From a virus, in the IMG/VR virus record IMGVR_UViG_3300032235_000387, positions 1-64,000 of that record: DNA of 64,000 nt; one strand, written 5' to 3'. How positions within the stretch are numbered: position 1 is the first letter of the stretch; each line of letters opens with the position of its first letter. The notes under the pieces were generated by a model. The model worked only from the letters and a program-made list of their open reading frames with translations, was not told the DNA's origin and did not search any database. The translations under genes were made by a program, and so were the position numbers. Positions 41,715 to 49,150 of this stretch are shown piece after piece.

Positions 41715-42684
41715 TAATGTATTCCTCAATAAATCCTTTAGATGCTCTCAATAAATATGCAGCATTATCCTGAAATCCAAATGTTATAAGATAATCATTC
41801 TTATATTCACACATACCTACAGCAAACTCAATTTCAGCATTCATAAAAGAAAATCTTTTTGAAACTTTTACAATATTCCAATCTTTATCCCATACAATAA
41901 ATCTATGCTTATAATCACCATCCTTTCTACCAGCAGGACTTTGATATAAAAAAGTTTCGTGAGTTAAACAAATTCGATATTGACCGTATGGAATTACTTG
42001 AGAACCTCCCCTAAGATCAATACATCCTAAATCTTTCCATTCCTTTTGAATTAAAGATTCTGTTGTATTATTTTCAATATCATAATAAACAATATTAGTT
42101 CCATTTGTCCACTTAACAAAGTGATATGGCATGTCTAATACTGGCATCCAATTTTTATTACAATATTCTTTATCATCTCCAGGAGCAGGAATTCTATGTC
42201 TTGATATTTCCTTTATACCTGTATCTGATATTTCAATTTCAGATAATTCCATACGACCTGTTCCAATCGTATCAAGATCTCTCCTAACACCACAAATATA
42301 AAGTTTTCCATTCCAACGAACAATACGAGCATCTTCAAGTCCCACAAACTCCCATTGGGGAACATAGTTATCAAATGAAGAGGTATCTACTTTATGATAC
42401 CTTTTAATTCTCATATTATCATCCATCTCACACATAATATTCCATGTGCGAAGATGCATATCATTTTCAGGGTGTATATAAACTAATGGACCCCACTGAT
42501 GCTCAAATTTTTTCTTTTCAGAATGATATAATGTATAGTTAATATTTCTCAAATTAGTTAAAATTTTCCCATCATCATTATAAATTGATGGGTTAGTTAT
42601 AGATGGACCATTTAAATATGAAGATGGTGTTAATAATGGATGAATGCTCCCACCATTTTCCAAAGCAAGTTTTACAAAATTCAT
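41704..42684 (-). CDS. Beta-propeller glycoside enzyme-like protein (GH130/GH43 type)
   Basis: Encodes 326 residues. GLEDARIVRWNGKLYICGVR and SYLNGPSITNPSIY resemble the blade motifs of five-bladed glycoside hydrolase/phosphorylase families GH130 and GH43 (the GxEDxRI motif is conserved there). Further blade-like pieces are KNWMPVLDMPYHFVKWTN, GGSQVIPYGQYRICLTHET and EIEFAVGMCEYKNDYLITFG. GH130 enzymes phosphorolyse beta-mannosides. A phage-encoded sugar phosphorylase or carbohydrate-binding protein would be unusual. Family is inferred from these motifs; catalytic acid assignment was not possible. Confidence 0.65.
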   Translation of the reverse strand: MNFVKLALENGGSIHPLLTPSSYLNGPSITNPSIYNDDGKILTNLRNINYTLYHSEKKKFEHQWGPLVYIHPENDMHLRTWNIMCEMDDNMRIKRYHKVDTSSFDNYVPQWEFVGLEDARIVRWNGKLYICGVRRDLDTIGTGRMELSEIEISDTGIKEISRHRIPAPGDDKEYCNKNWMPVLDMPYHFVKWTNGTNIVYYDIENNTTESLIQKEWKDLGCIDLRGGSQVIPYGQYRICLTHETFLYQSPAGRKDGDYKHRFIVWDKDWNIVKVSKRFSFMNAEIEFAVGMCEYKNDYLITFGFQDNAAYLLRASKGFIEEYINAE

Positions 42685-42701
42685 AATGATTAAAAAATTT
42701 A

Positions 42702-42917
42702 TTATTCGGTTACTTCTTCGGCAGTTGTTTCTACAACTTCAGGTTGTGGTTCTGGGACAGGAGTAGTAACAGTAATCTCGATCTTATGATCTGCACCATG
42801 CTCCTCAATCAATGCTGCTACTTGCTCAATCGTATAACCAGTATCATTTGCTGGGTCAGCAGTCAAATGATAGACATGCATCAAAGGCATAGTTAGAGTT
42901 TCAGTTTTTGTTGCCAT
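42702..42917 (-). CDS. Small acidic-tailed protein of unknown function
   Basis: Encodes 71 residues: MATKTETLTMPLMHVYHLTA, EQVAALIEEHGADHKIEITV, with a Pro/Glu-rich tail (PVPEPQPEVVETTAEEVTE). GGAGGAAATTTTAA precedes the ATG. It sits between glycosyltransferase genes in one operon. No family is recognised. Confidence 0.65.
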   Translation of the reverse strand: MATKTETLTMPLMHVYHLTADPANDTGYTIEQVAALIEEHGADHKIEITVTTPVPEPQPEVVETTAEEVTE

Positions 42918-44771
42918 TTAAAATTTCCTCCAAAGTTCTTTTGAAAATTTAACCCAGTCTTGGATTCTTGTGTCCCAACTGTAATAATTATTTATTACCT
43001 GCACTTGAGTGGTACTATCAAATTGCCCATTTCGGTATTCCGTAATAGTTTTTTTGAGTTCTCCTGCAAAACGCTCAATATGTTTTTGACGATCAGGAAT
43101 ATACCCATAAAGACGAGCAAATCCCAGAGAAGTTTCAGGAAGTGCAGCAAGATTAGATGCTACTACAGAGCATCCAGCGGCAAGTGCTTCAATCAAACAA
43201 ATACAAGATGTCTCCTGGAAATATGATGGATAAGCAAAGATGTGAGTCTTCATCAGTTGCTCACGAATTTTAGAGTTATTTGTTCGTGTATGACGGACAA
43301 CTCTCTTATCAGCATTCGCAAGTGCTAAACAATAGCGAAGAAACTTTTCTTCTTGCTCACAAACATGAGAATACTCATACGTTTGTAATCCTTGAGTATA
43401 TTGTTTTTTGCGCTCATCAGGATCAAGTTCATGGAAAATATGAAGTTCAAAGTCTTCTTCTGGAATTAGTTTAATGCCTTCCAAAAGAAGATCCAATCCA
43501 CGAATTGGATTAGGATGGAACATCAGTTGAAGTTTTCCTTCTGGTTTTTTATGTGGTTCAAAAGGATGAATGGCATTCTTAAGAACAAAACATTTCTCCA
43601 TGGGAAGATTAAACTTCTCACCAAACCTTTCATACTGCCAATCAGAAACAAATACATATGCCTTAAAATGTTTCTGGAATTGCTTGTCCATCAACTGCTC
43701 AAGACCAACCTCATTATGGTGAGGGTGCAACCAAACAATATTAGAGTTATCTGGAGCAATAATATTGTCACCAGGAATTACACACCAGTGCCAATCAGCA
43801 AGATCTGGTGCTGCGGGAAGAACAAGATCTTGCCAGGCACGACCCATAATCTCCGTACCACCAGTTCCATCAGGATTCAGTGATGCCTCAAGAAGTGGTG
43901 GCATATTGTTATGAAGAAACTCTGGTCTTGTTACAACTTCGGGTTCTGGCATCTTATAGTATTCTTCTGCGAATGTTTTAATTATAGCACTTTTAAAGTC
44001 TTCTGGAAAGTTTGAAAAATCATACTTGATGAACTGTTTATGTTCATGCTTACGATCTAGAAGATCGGTTCCAGTTTTAATTGCTTCAAGAATGTGCTGT
44101 TCGTTTTTGATTTCATCTTTATTAAACTCTTGATGAGCATAAGATTCAATCTTTGTTTTGATTTGTTCAATACCACCAAAGAATGTAAGATGCCATCCAG
44201 ACTTTTCTGCAAAAGGAAAAGAAAAACAGTTTGCTCTCAAATAGTTACATCCTTTCTCTAGAGCATTACCAACTGTAGTGAATACAGTTCCTGCCCATGT
44301 ATCATTCTCATAAGTATTGAAGTTATAATAAAAGTTCTCACAGATTGCAGTTGCAAATGGTTCCTCAGAAACTTTATCTTTCATGTAAAGAATAAGTTCC
44401 TTTTTAGGAATTTCATCAGCATCACTTAACATGAAAAGATCTTCAAAAGCAAACTGAAATAAACCTTTACTAATATGATCTCTCTGACCTTGCTCTAGTT
44501 TCCAAAATCCAGAATCAAAGTTACATTCTTCCTTATTGCTGAAATCATACTTACTAATGTCTGGTTCATATTTCAGTCTGACAATTTTATCCCTAAGTTC
44601 CTCATCAAACTGATCAATCACTTGATCCAAATAATAAGGTTTAGGTTTTCCAGAGTGAGTATAGTTACATTCAGAAATGACAAAGTAATCTACAACATCG
44701 CGGAGATATTCTAATCTTAACTTAAGAATATCAAACTCATTAAAAAATGAAAATCCATCAATAACTTTCAT
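42918..44771 (-). CDS. GT17-like plus GT4-like bifunctional glycosyltransferase
   Basis: Encodes 617 residues from the ATG at 44771 with AAGGAGG eight bases upstream; a GTG at 44774 would add one residue. Residues ~1-290 are GT17-like (SFFNEFDILKLRLEYLRDVV, CNYTHSGKPKPYYLD, MLSDADEIPKKE, WHLTFFGG). Residues ~300-617 are GT4/GT-B-like (GGTEIMGRA, VSDWQYERFGEKF, KNAIHPF, HPNPIRGLDLLLEG, FAYPSYFQETSCICLIEALA, SNLAALPET). It would add two different sugars to one acceptor. It overlaps the next gene by one base. Substrates are unknown. Confidence 0.85.
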   Translation of the reverse strand: MKVIDGFSFFNEFDILKLRLEYLRDVVDYFVISECNYTHSGKPKPYYLDQVIDQFDEELRDKIVRLKYEPDISKYDFSNKEECNFDSGFWKLEQGQRDHISKGLFQFAFEDLFMLSDADEIPKKELILYMKDKVSEEPFATAICENFYYNFNTYENDTWAGTVFTTVGNALEKGCNYLRANCFSFPFAEKSGWHLTFFGGIEQIKTKIESYAHQEFNKDEIKNEQHILEAIKTGTDLLDRKHEHKQFIKYDFSNFPEDFKSAIIKTFAEEYYKMPEPEVVTRPEFLHNNMPPLLEASLNPDGTGGTEIMGRAWQDLVLPAAPDLADWHWCVIPGDNIIAPDNSNIVWLHPHHNEVGLEQLMDKQFQKHFKAYVFVSDWQYERFGEKFNLPMEKCFVLKNAIHPFEPHKKPEGKLQLMFHPNPIRGLDLLLEGIKLIPEEDFELHIFHELDPDERKKQYTQGLQTYEYSHVCEQEEKFLRYCLALANADKRVVRHTRTNNSKIREQLMKTHIFAYPSYFQETSCICLIEALAAGCSVVASNLAALPETSLGFARLYGYIPDRQKHIERFAGELKKTITEYRNGQFDSTTQVQVINNYYSWDTRIQDWVKFSKELWRKF

Positions 44772-45613
44772 CACAATACCTCCTTCAGAAAGTTTTCCAT
44801 AGGAGATTTCTTGAATATTTCTAATGCATTTTCAGCATCTCTATCCATTTTTGCTGGATCTTTAAGAAGTTCATATGCAGTCTTTACAAACTCATGATAA
44901 GGTGTGGTATAAACTGTTCCTTCCATGTAAGATGGAAAGTCAGTATCCGAATTTCTTTCAGAAATAACTGGAACCTTATTTTGAATCAAATGAGTTACAC
45001 GAACCATTTCAAAGATCTTATTATCATTATTATGCAAATTAATCACTAATTTTGCTCTCTTAATATAATCATCTCTATCATTACCATAAACACTATTAAT
45101 AGATACAAAATTAATGTTTGGATCCTTTTCAAAAATATCCATGACTGCGGTTCTTCTGGGAGAAGGATTCATATATGCAAGAATATCAATATCCCTTTCC
45201 TCAGGTTTGTTCCTTTCAAAATAAGTGATTTCAGGAACATAACCAATCTTACAGTGCTTAATGTTCTCAACTCCTGCCTTACGAAGAACTTCAACATTCC
45301 TCATCGAATAGTCCCATACTTCAAGACCACGATATTTACGACACCACCTCAAACATTCAGGAGAATCTCTCATTTGCTCCAAAGAATAAACAATCGTATC
45401 CTTTGGAATATCGTGACGAACTACATCCACAGGGCAGTGATGCATACCAAACACAATGTTCCGTGCATCTGTCTTAAACTCATTCACACTATTCGTAACT
45501 TCATATCCCATTCGCTGAAGAGTGAAGAACATAGCCGCTTCAATCTCATGAAAAACTTGAGAATGAACATAAAACCCATTATCAGGTACAATACGACACA
45601 GATTAAATTTCAC
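44771..45613 (-). CDS. Glycosyltransferase-like protein (GT-B type)
   Basis: Encodes 280 residues from a GTG at 45613 (VKFNLCRIVPDNG) with GGAGA upstream; a TTG at 45628 gives a longer version overlapping the neighbour by 26 bases. It contains segments like CgeB/DUF3880-type transferases: YSLEQMRDSPECLRWCRKYR, WDYSMRNVEVLRKAG, IGYVPEITYF, DIDILAYMNPSPRR, INLHNNDNKIFEMVRVTHLI, VPVISE. The pattern of a donor domain ending in FExxRxxxLI is typical of GT-B sugar transferases. It starts 11 bases inside the upstream gene. Confidence 0.7.
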   Translation of the reverse strand: MKFNLCRIVPDNGFYVHSQVFHEIEAAMFFTLQRMGYEVTNSVNEFKTDARNIVFGMHHCPVDVVRHDIPKDTIVYSLEQMRDSPECLRWCRKYRGLEVWDYSMRNVEVLRKAGVENIKHCKIGYVPEITYFERNKPEERDIDILAYMNPSPRRTAVMDIFEKDPNINFVSINSVYGNDRDDYIKRAKLVINLHNNDNKIFEMVRVTHLIQNKVPVISERNSDTDFPSYMEGTVYTTPYHEFVKTAYELLKDPAKMDRDAENALEIFKKSPMENFLKEVL

Positions 45614-47036
45614 GAATAAACTCTCCAAAATTATTTTTGATTTCGTTAATAAGATTTATATCTTTACTCACAACACCCAGTCCATTACAATGTCCAAAGT
45701 TAGTTTTAGGAAGATTGATTTCTTTAAAGAATCTACTCACACCAAACTTTGGATCTTCAACCATCGTATCATGCATTAGTATTATACCATTTTCTTTCAC
45801 AAATGGCGACCACTTCTCAAAATCATTCTTGACTGCTTCATAGGTATGAAGACCATCAATATGGAGAACATCAATCTGCTTATCCCAAGTTTTTACAATA
45901 TCATCAAAGAATCCTTTAATGATTGTAATGTTGTTTAAGTCAAGTTCTTTAATCTTATCATTCACATACTCATAAGTATCTCTTTCTCCCGCACAAATAT
46001 CCCCCTCAAAACTATCAATACCATAAACATGTCCAATCTCAGGAATCGCAAAACAGAATGTTGAGTATCCATAATCGACCCCAAGATCCACAATTGTTTC
46101 AGGTTGCTTACGACGAACAATCCAATCAGCAAACCGACGATGATCTCTCCAGTTGAATAGATTCTTACTACCAACTTCCATCAATACATCAAGTTTGTTT
46201 CTTGTGTATTTGGTTTCATCAGTTTCAACATCTTCACGATACATTTCGGGTGGGAAGTATGTAAAGTATCTTTCCAGTCCTTGATTATCATACTGATGAT
46301 GACGACGATAATGAAAGCAGTGTTGTTTTGGATTACCAGTTGCCATCCAAAGTTCAAAACAATAACGATAGTTTTGCAGTTCTCGCATCATCGCTTCTAC
46401 ATCCATGTACTCCTCAATCTTGATTGGATGCTTTAAAGTACGGATGTAATCGTTTCGTGCCCACCAGAAGTTTCCAGCATAGTGCTGAACCACAAAGTCA
46501 AGTTTAATATCATGGCGTTCAACCCAATCAACTCCACAGCACTGATATCCTTCTTCAAGTTTGGCAACACAATCTTCCCACTTTTCAATATTATAATACT
46601 GCATGTAGTGTCGCCAATCTTTAATCGCACCAGGGATATGAGTTGAATAAGAACTCATTCCTTTGTTATGGAAGTAGAAAACAAACCCGTCATCTTCTTG
46701 GCAGTGCTCATAAATCTTCGCAAGTGTTTGACCCTCATAAAGATTTGGTTGTTCTCCTGTTGGACGAATATCAATAATATTCACAAAAGGATAACGGTCT
46801 TTAATATAACCAATAACCATTTCATCATAAGAATGCCCAGTCTTGGAGTTATACAATCCAAGAGGAAGAGTCATACACATATTAATCTTTGCCTTATCAG
46901 CAAGTCCTGAAGATTTCAACAAATCCATCTGCTCATCAATCCACCATACCCACATGTTATTAGTATCGGGAATGAATAGGTGATAAAAAACTGTGATTGA
47001 TTTTGGTTTTTCTACTTGATTTCTATACTGTAACAT
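45603..47036 (-). CDS. Glycan-modifying fusion: N-terminal transferase-like + SAM methyltransferase
   Basis: Encodes 477 residues from the ATG at 47036. Residues ~1-250 match the next upstream gene closely: FYFHNKGMSSYS, DWRHYMQYYNIEKWEDCVAK, HYAGNFWWARNDYI, CFELWMATGNPK. Residues ~290-470 are a class I methyltransferase (DLGVDYGYSTFCFA, GIDSFEGDICAGERDTYEYV, IIKGFFDDI, VLHIDGLHTYEAVKNDFEKW, GIILMHDT). The N-terminal domain resembles glycosyltransferase-like proteins in cyanophages and LPS loci. The ATG lies 14 bases inside the end of the upstream gene. The product would be a modified glycan, probably methylated. Confidence 0.75.
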   Translation of the reverse strand: MLQYRNQVEKPKSITVFYHLFIPDTNNMWVWWIDEQMDLLKSSGLADKAKINMCMTLPLGLYNSKTGHSYDEMVIGYIKDRYPFVNIIDIRPTGEQPNLYEGQTLAKIYEHCQEDDGFVFYFHNKGMSSYSTHIPGAIKDWRHYMQYYNIEKWEDCVAKLEEGYQCCGVDWVERHDIKLDFVVQHYAGNFWWARNDYIRTLKHPIKIEEYMDVEAMMRELQNYRYCFELWMATGNPKQHCFHYRRHHQYDNQGLERYFTYFPPEMYREDVETDETKYTRNKLDVLMEVGSKNLFNWRDHRRFADWIVRRKQPETIVDLGVDYGYSTFCFAIPEIGHVYGIDSFEGDICAGERDTYEYVNDKIKELDLNNITIIKGFFDDIVKTWDKQIDVLHIDGLHTYEAVKNDFEKWSPFVKENGIILMHDTMVEDPKFGVSRFFKEINLPKTNFGHCNGLGVVSKDINLINEIKNNFGEFIREI

Positions 47037-47736
47037 AACGCTCTCTTGGATAAGGTGCATAGTAATGATCAATCGCACTATAATGAATCGATCTTACCTT
47101 TGGACTATTGGTTGCCATCCATACTTCATAACAGAATCGATGACCCTCAAACTTTTCTGTAAACTTCTCATCATAATATAAACTTCTGTCCAGAACATTT
47201 GGAAGAGTTTTAATATAATCAGTCGTTGCCCACCAGAAATTTCCAGCAAAATGAGGATATGGATCACGAGTCCAGTTTGTCGAAACTGCATCTACCTGAT
47301 CATCTTCTAATTTTTGAATGCAGTCTTTCCATCTTTCGATGCACCAATAGTTCATATAATGACGCCAATCTCTTGTTGGGATGGTTTGGTATGAGTTTAC
47401 GGCATGAAGCATTCCTTTAGAATGAATATAAAGAACATATCCATCGTTTGTTTTTGAATATGTTTGAAGTTCTTTTAATGTTTGCCCTTCAAATAAGTTC
47501 TCCTGTTCTCCTTTACCTTCAAGGATTCTGGAAGAAAGAATATTTACAAAAGGATACTTCTGACGAACATAGATCTTGATTTCATTCACAGCATGATCTG
47601 GGCAAGCATAGCACATGTTTATGGTTGCCACATCTGCAAGACCAGATGATTTAATTAGACCAAGTTGTTCATCCAAAAACTTATCCCAGAGACTATTGAT
47701 TGCCCCTAGATGATAAAAGACTGCAAGTTTTTTCAT
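47023..47736 (-). CDS. Glycosyltransferase-like protein, paralogue of the next gene's N-terminus
   Basis: Encodes 237 residues: KKLAVFYHLGAINSLWDKFL, GLIKSSGLADVATINMCYAC, VNILSSRILEGKGEQENLFE, YVLYIHSKGMLHAV, RDWRHYMNYWCIERWKDCIQ, HFAGNFWWATTDYIKTL, CYEVWMATNSPK. It aligns with residues ~10-250 of the 477-aa neighbour (SSGLADxAxINMC, GNFWWAxxDYIxTL, ExWMATxxPK), showing a tandem duplication followed by fusion to a methyltransferase. It is probably a glycosyltransferase; no DxD is obvious. Coupled by four-base overlap to the gene upstream. Confidence 0.75.
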   Translation of the reverse strand: MKKLAVFYHLGAINSLWDKFLDEQLGLIKSSGLADVATINMCYACPDHAVNEIKIYVRQKYPFVNILSSRILEGKGEQENLFEGQTLKELQTYSKTNDGYVLYIHSKGMLHAVNSYQTIPTRDWRHYMNYWCIERWKDCIQKLEDDQVDAVSTNWTRDPYPHFAGNFWWATTDYIKTLPNVLDRSLYYDEKFTEKFEGHRFCYEVWMATNSPKVRSIHYSAIDHYYAPYPRERYVTV

Positions 47737-48392
47737 AATATCATATTAGTTTTCATATGTCCAACTACTATAGTTGGATCGACATAAACATCATGTCCCT
47801 TTTCTGCAACTCGTTCACACCAATCTAGATCTTCACCAAGAGGAAGTTCATAAACGACACCATCAACTTGTTGAATAATTTTTCCAAGGCGATACCAAGG
47901 ACGTTGCAGATCTTCAAAAACTCCTTGCTTTATACAAACAAATCCAAGTCCAACTCCCCATACTTTAAAAGGATCTCCCATTTGAGCAAGAGAGAAAACT
48001 TCATCTCTAGTCATAGGGCGATGACTTTCTTTGTTTTGATGAACCATCGCATCAGCACCTTGTGCCTCAAAATAAACACCAGAAATAACATTTTTATCTG
48101 ATGAATACAATTTAAGAAAATGTTCAGGTGACCATACAATATCACTATCAATACAGAAAATTTTATCGTAAGTGTATTGTCCTTTGCCAGGTGATTTATT
48201 AAAAACTTCTAACTGACGACTTCCAGTGATTGTCGCTTCTCTTGCATTTGTAACTAAAGAAGCATATTCATTTTGAAAATGCCAAGAAATATTATTTGCC
48301 TGAAGAACTTGAATTGTTCCAAGTAATGACTTTACATACTCTGCAGTAAGTTTATTACCTGGAGTTGCAATAACAACATTAAAATGCATCAT
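47733..48392 (-). CDS. GT2-like glycosyltransferase (paralogue 2)
   Basis: Encodes 219 residues from the ATG at 48392 (ATGATG overlapping the upstream TGA); a longer frame to 48440 would overlap more. GT-A motifs: FNVVIATPGNKLTAEYVKSL, FQNEYASLVTNAREATITGS, YDKIFCIDSDIVWSPEHFLK (DSD) and GEDLDWCERV. It resembles the next upstream gene. The DSD motif binds a metal-nucleotide sugar. Substrate unknown. Confidence 0.8.
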   Translation of the reverse strand: MMHFNVVIATPGNKLTAEYVKSLLGTIQVLQANNISWHFQNEYASLVTNAREATITGSRQLEVFNKSPGKGQYTYDKIFCIDSDIVWSPEHFLKLYSSDKNVISGVYFEAQGADAMVHQNKESHRPMTRDEVFSLAQMGDPFKVWGVGLGFVCIKQGVFEDLQRPWYRLGKIIQQVDGVVYELPLGEDLDWCERVAEKGHDVYVDPTIVVGHMKTNMIL

Positions 48393-49105
48393 AGGATTAC
48401 CATTTTTTGATGACCGACACGAACTTTTGGATTGCACCAAATCTCAAAACCATGCTCACGAATATCTTCGCACATTGCCACATCTTCAGAACACATATCT
48501 TCAAGAACAATTCCGTCCTCACGAATGAGTTGAACTTTCTTTGGTGCAAACCAAGGATAAGGAATTTTTTCAAAAATACCTTTCTTCATCAGAACCCAAC
48601 CAAATCCACAATATTCAATCTTGAATGGTTCTGAACGGCGTTGCATATCTTCAATAGTTTCAAAATAATAAGAACCCTTCTCTAAAAGAAGTTTCTTATC
48701 CATATCCACAACTACTGTTGATTGATTGGATACTGGAGTTCCATTCGACTGAACATACCATCCAGTCGAAATGTCCTTATCCATCTTCAGAAGTTCTAGA
48801 AGATCTTCCGTCTTGAAGATAATATCACTATCGATCCACATGATGTAATCATAAGGAACTTGACCCCTCCAAGGAGTCAGCATGGTCCCTGCAAAGTTAT
48901 CTGCCTGCAAACAATCAGTTCTGGCAAAGTTAACCATCGAACTGTATTTTTGTGAAATATAAAAGTTGATCCCCATTTGATTCAGATCAAACAAAAGGCG
49001 GATCATCTGAGTCATAAAGGTTCCTGAATATGAAAATCCAGGAAGACAGAATGCGATTGTTTTTCCTTTGAAATCAGTCTTCGGTTGATTCGAATAATTT
49101 AGCAT
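48389..49105 (-). CDS. GT2-like glycosyltransferase (paralogue 1)
   Basis: Encodes 238 residues: KTIAFCLPGFSYSGTFMTQM, KYSSMVNFARTDCLQADNFA, YDYIMWIDSDIIFKTEDLLE, FGWVLMKKGIFEKIPYPWFA, EDVAMCEDIREHGFEIWCNP. The same layout as paralogue 2, with a DSD at the equivalent place and a C-terminal ED(V/L)xxCE motif. The pair is likely a tandem duplication. It is the first gene of the sugar island; a TATAAT box lies 23 bases before its ATG. Confidence 0.82.
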   Translation of the reverse strand: MLNYSNQPKTDFKGKTIAFCLPGFSYSGTFMTQMIRLLFDLNQMGINFYISQKYSSMVNFARTDCLQADNFAGTMLTPWRGQVPYDYIMWIDSDIIFKTEDLLELLKMDKDISTGWYVQSNGTPVSNQSTVVVDMDKKLLLEKGSYYFETIEDMQRRSEPFKIEYCGFGWVLMKKGIFEKIPYPWFAPKKVQLIREDGIVLEDMCSEDVAMCEDIREHGFEIWCNPKVRVGHQKMVIL

Positions 49106-49127
49106 AAACTAAAGTCAGATACGAATG

Positions 49128-49133
49128 ATTATA
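49128..49133 (-). promoter_or_regulatory. -10 promoter element of the sugar island
   Basis: TATAAT on the minus strand, 23 bases before the ATG at 49105, within the only gap (45 bases) before the island genes. No good -35 box is visible 17 bases upstream (GTGCCT). It could be a host-type early/middle promoter. Confidence 0.4.
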
Positions 49134-49150
49134 ACATATCTAGGCACGTT

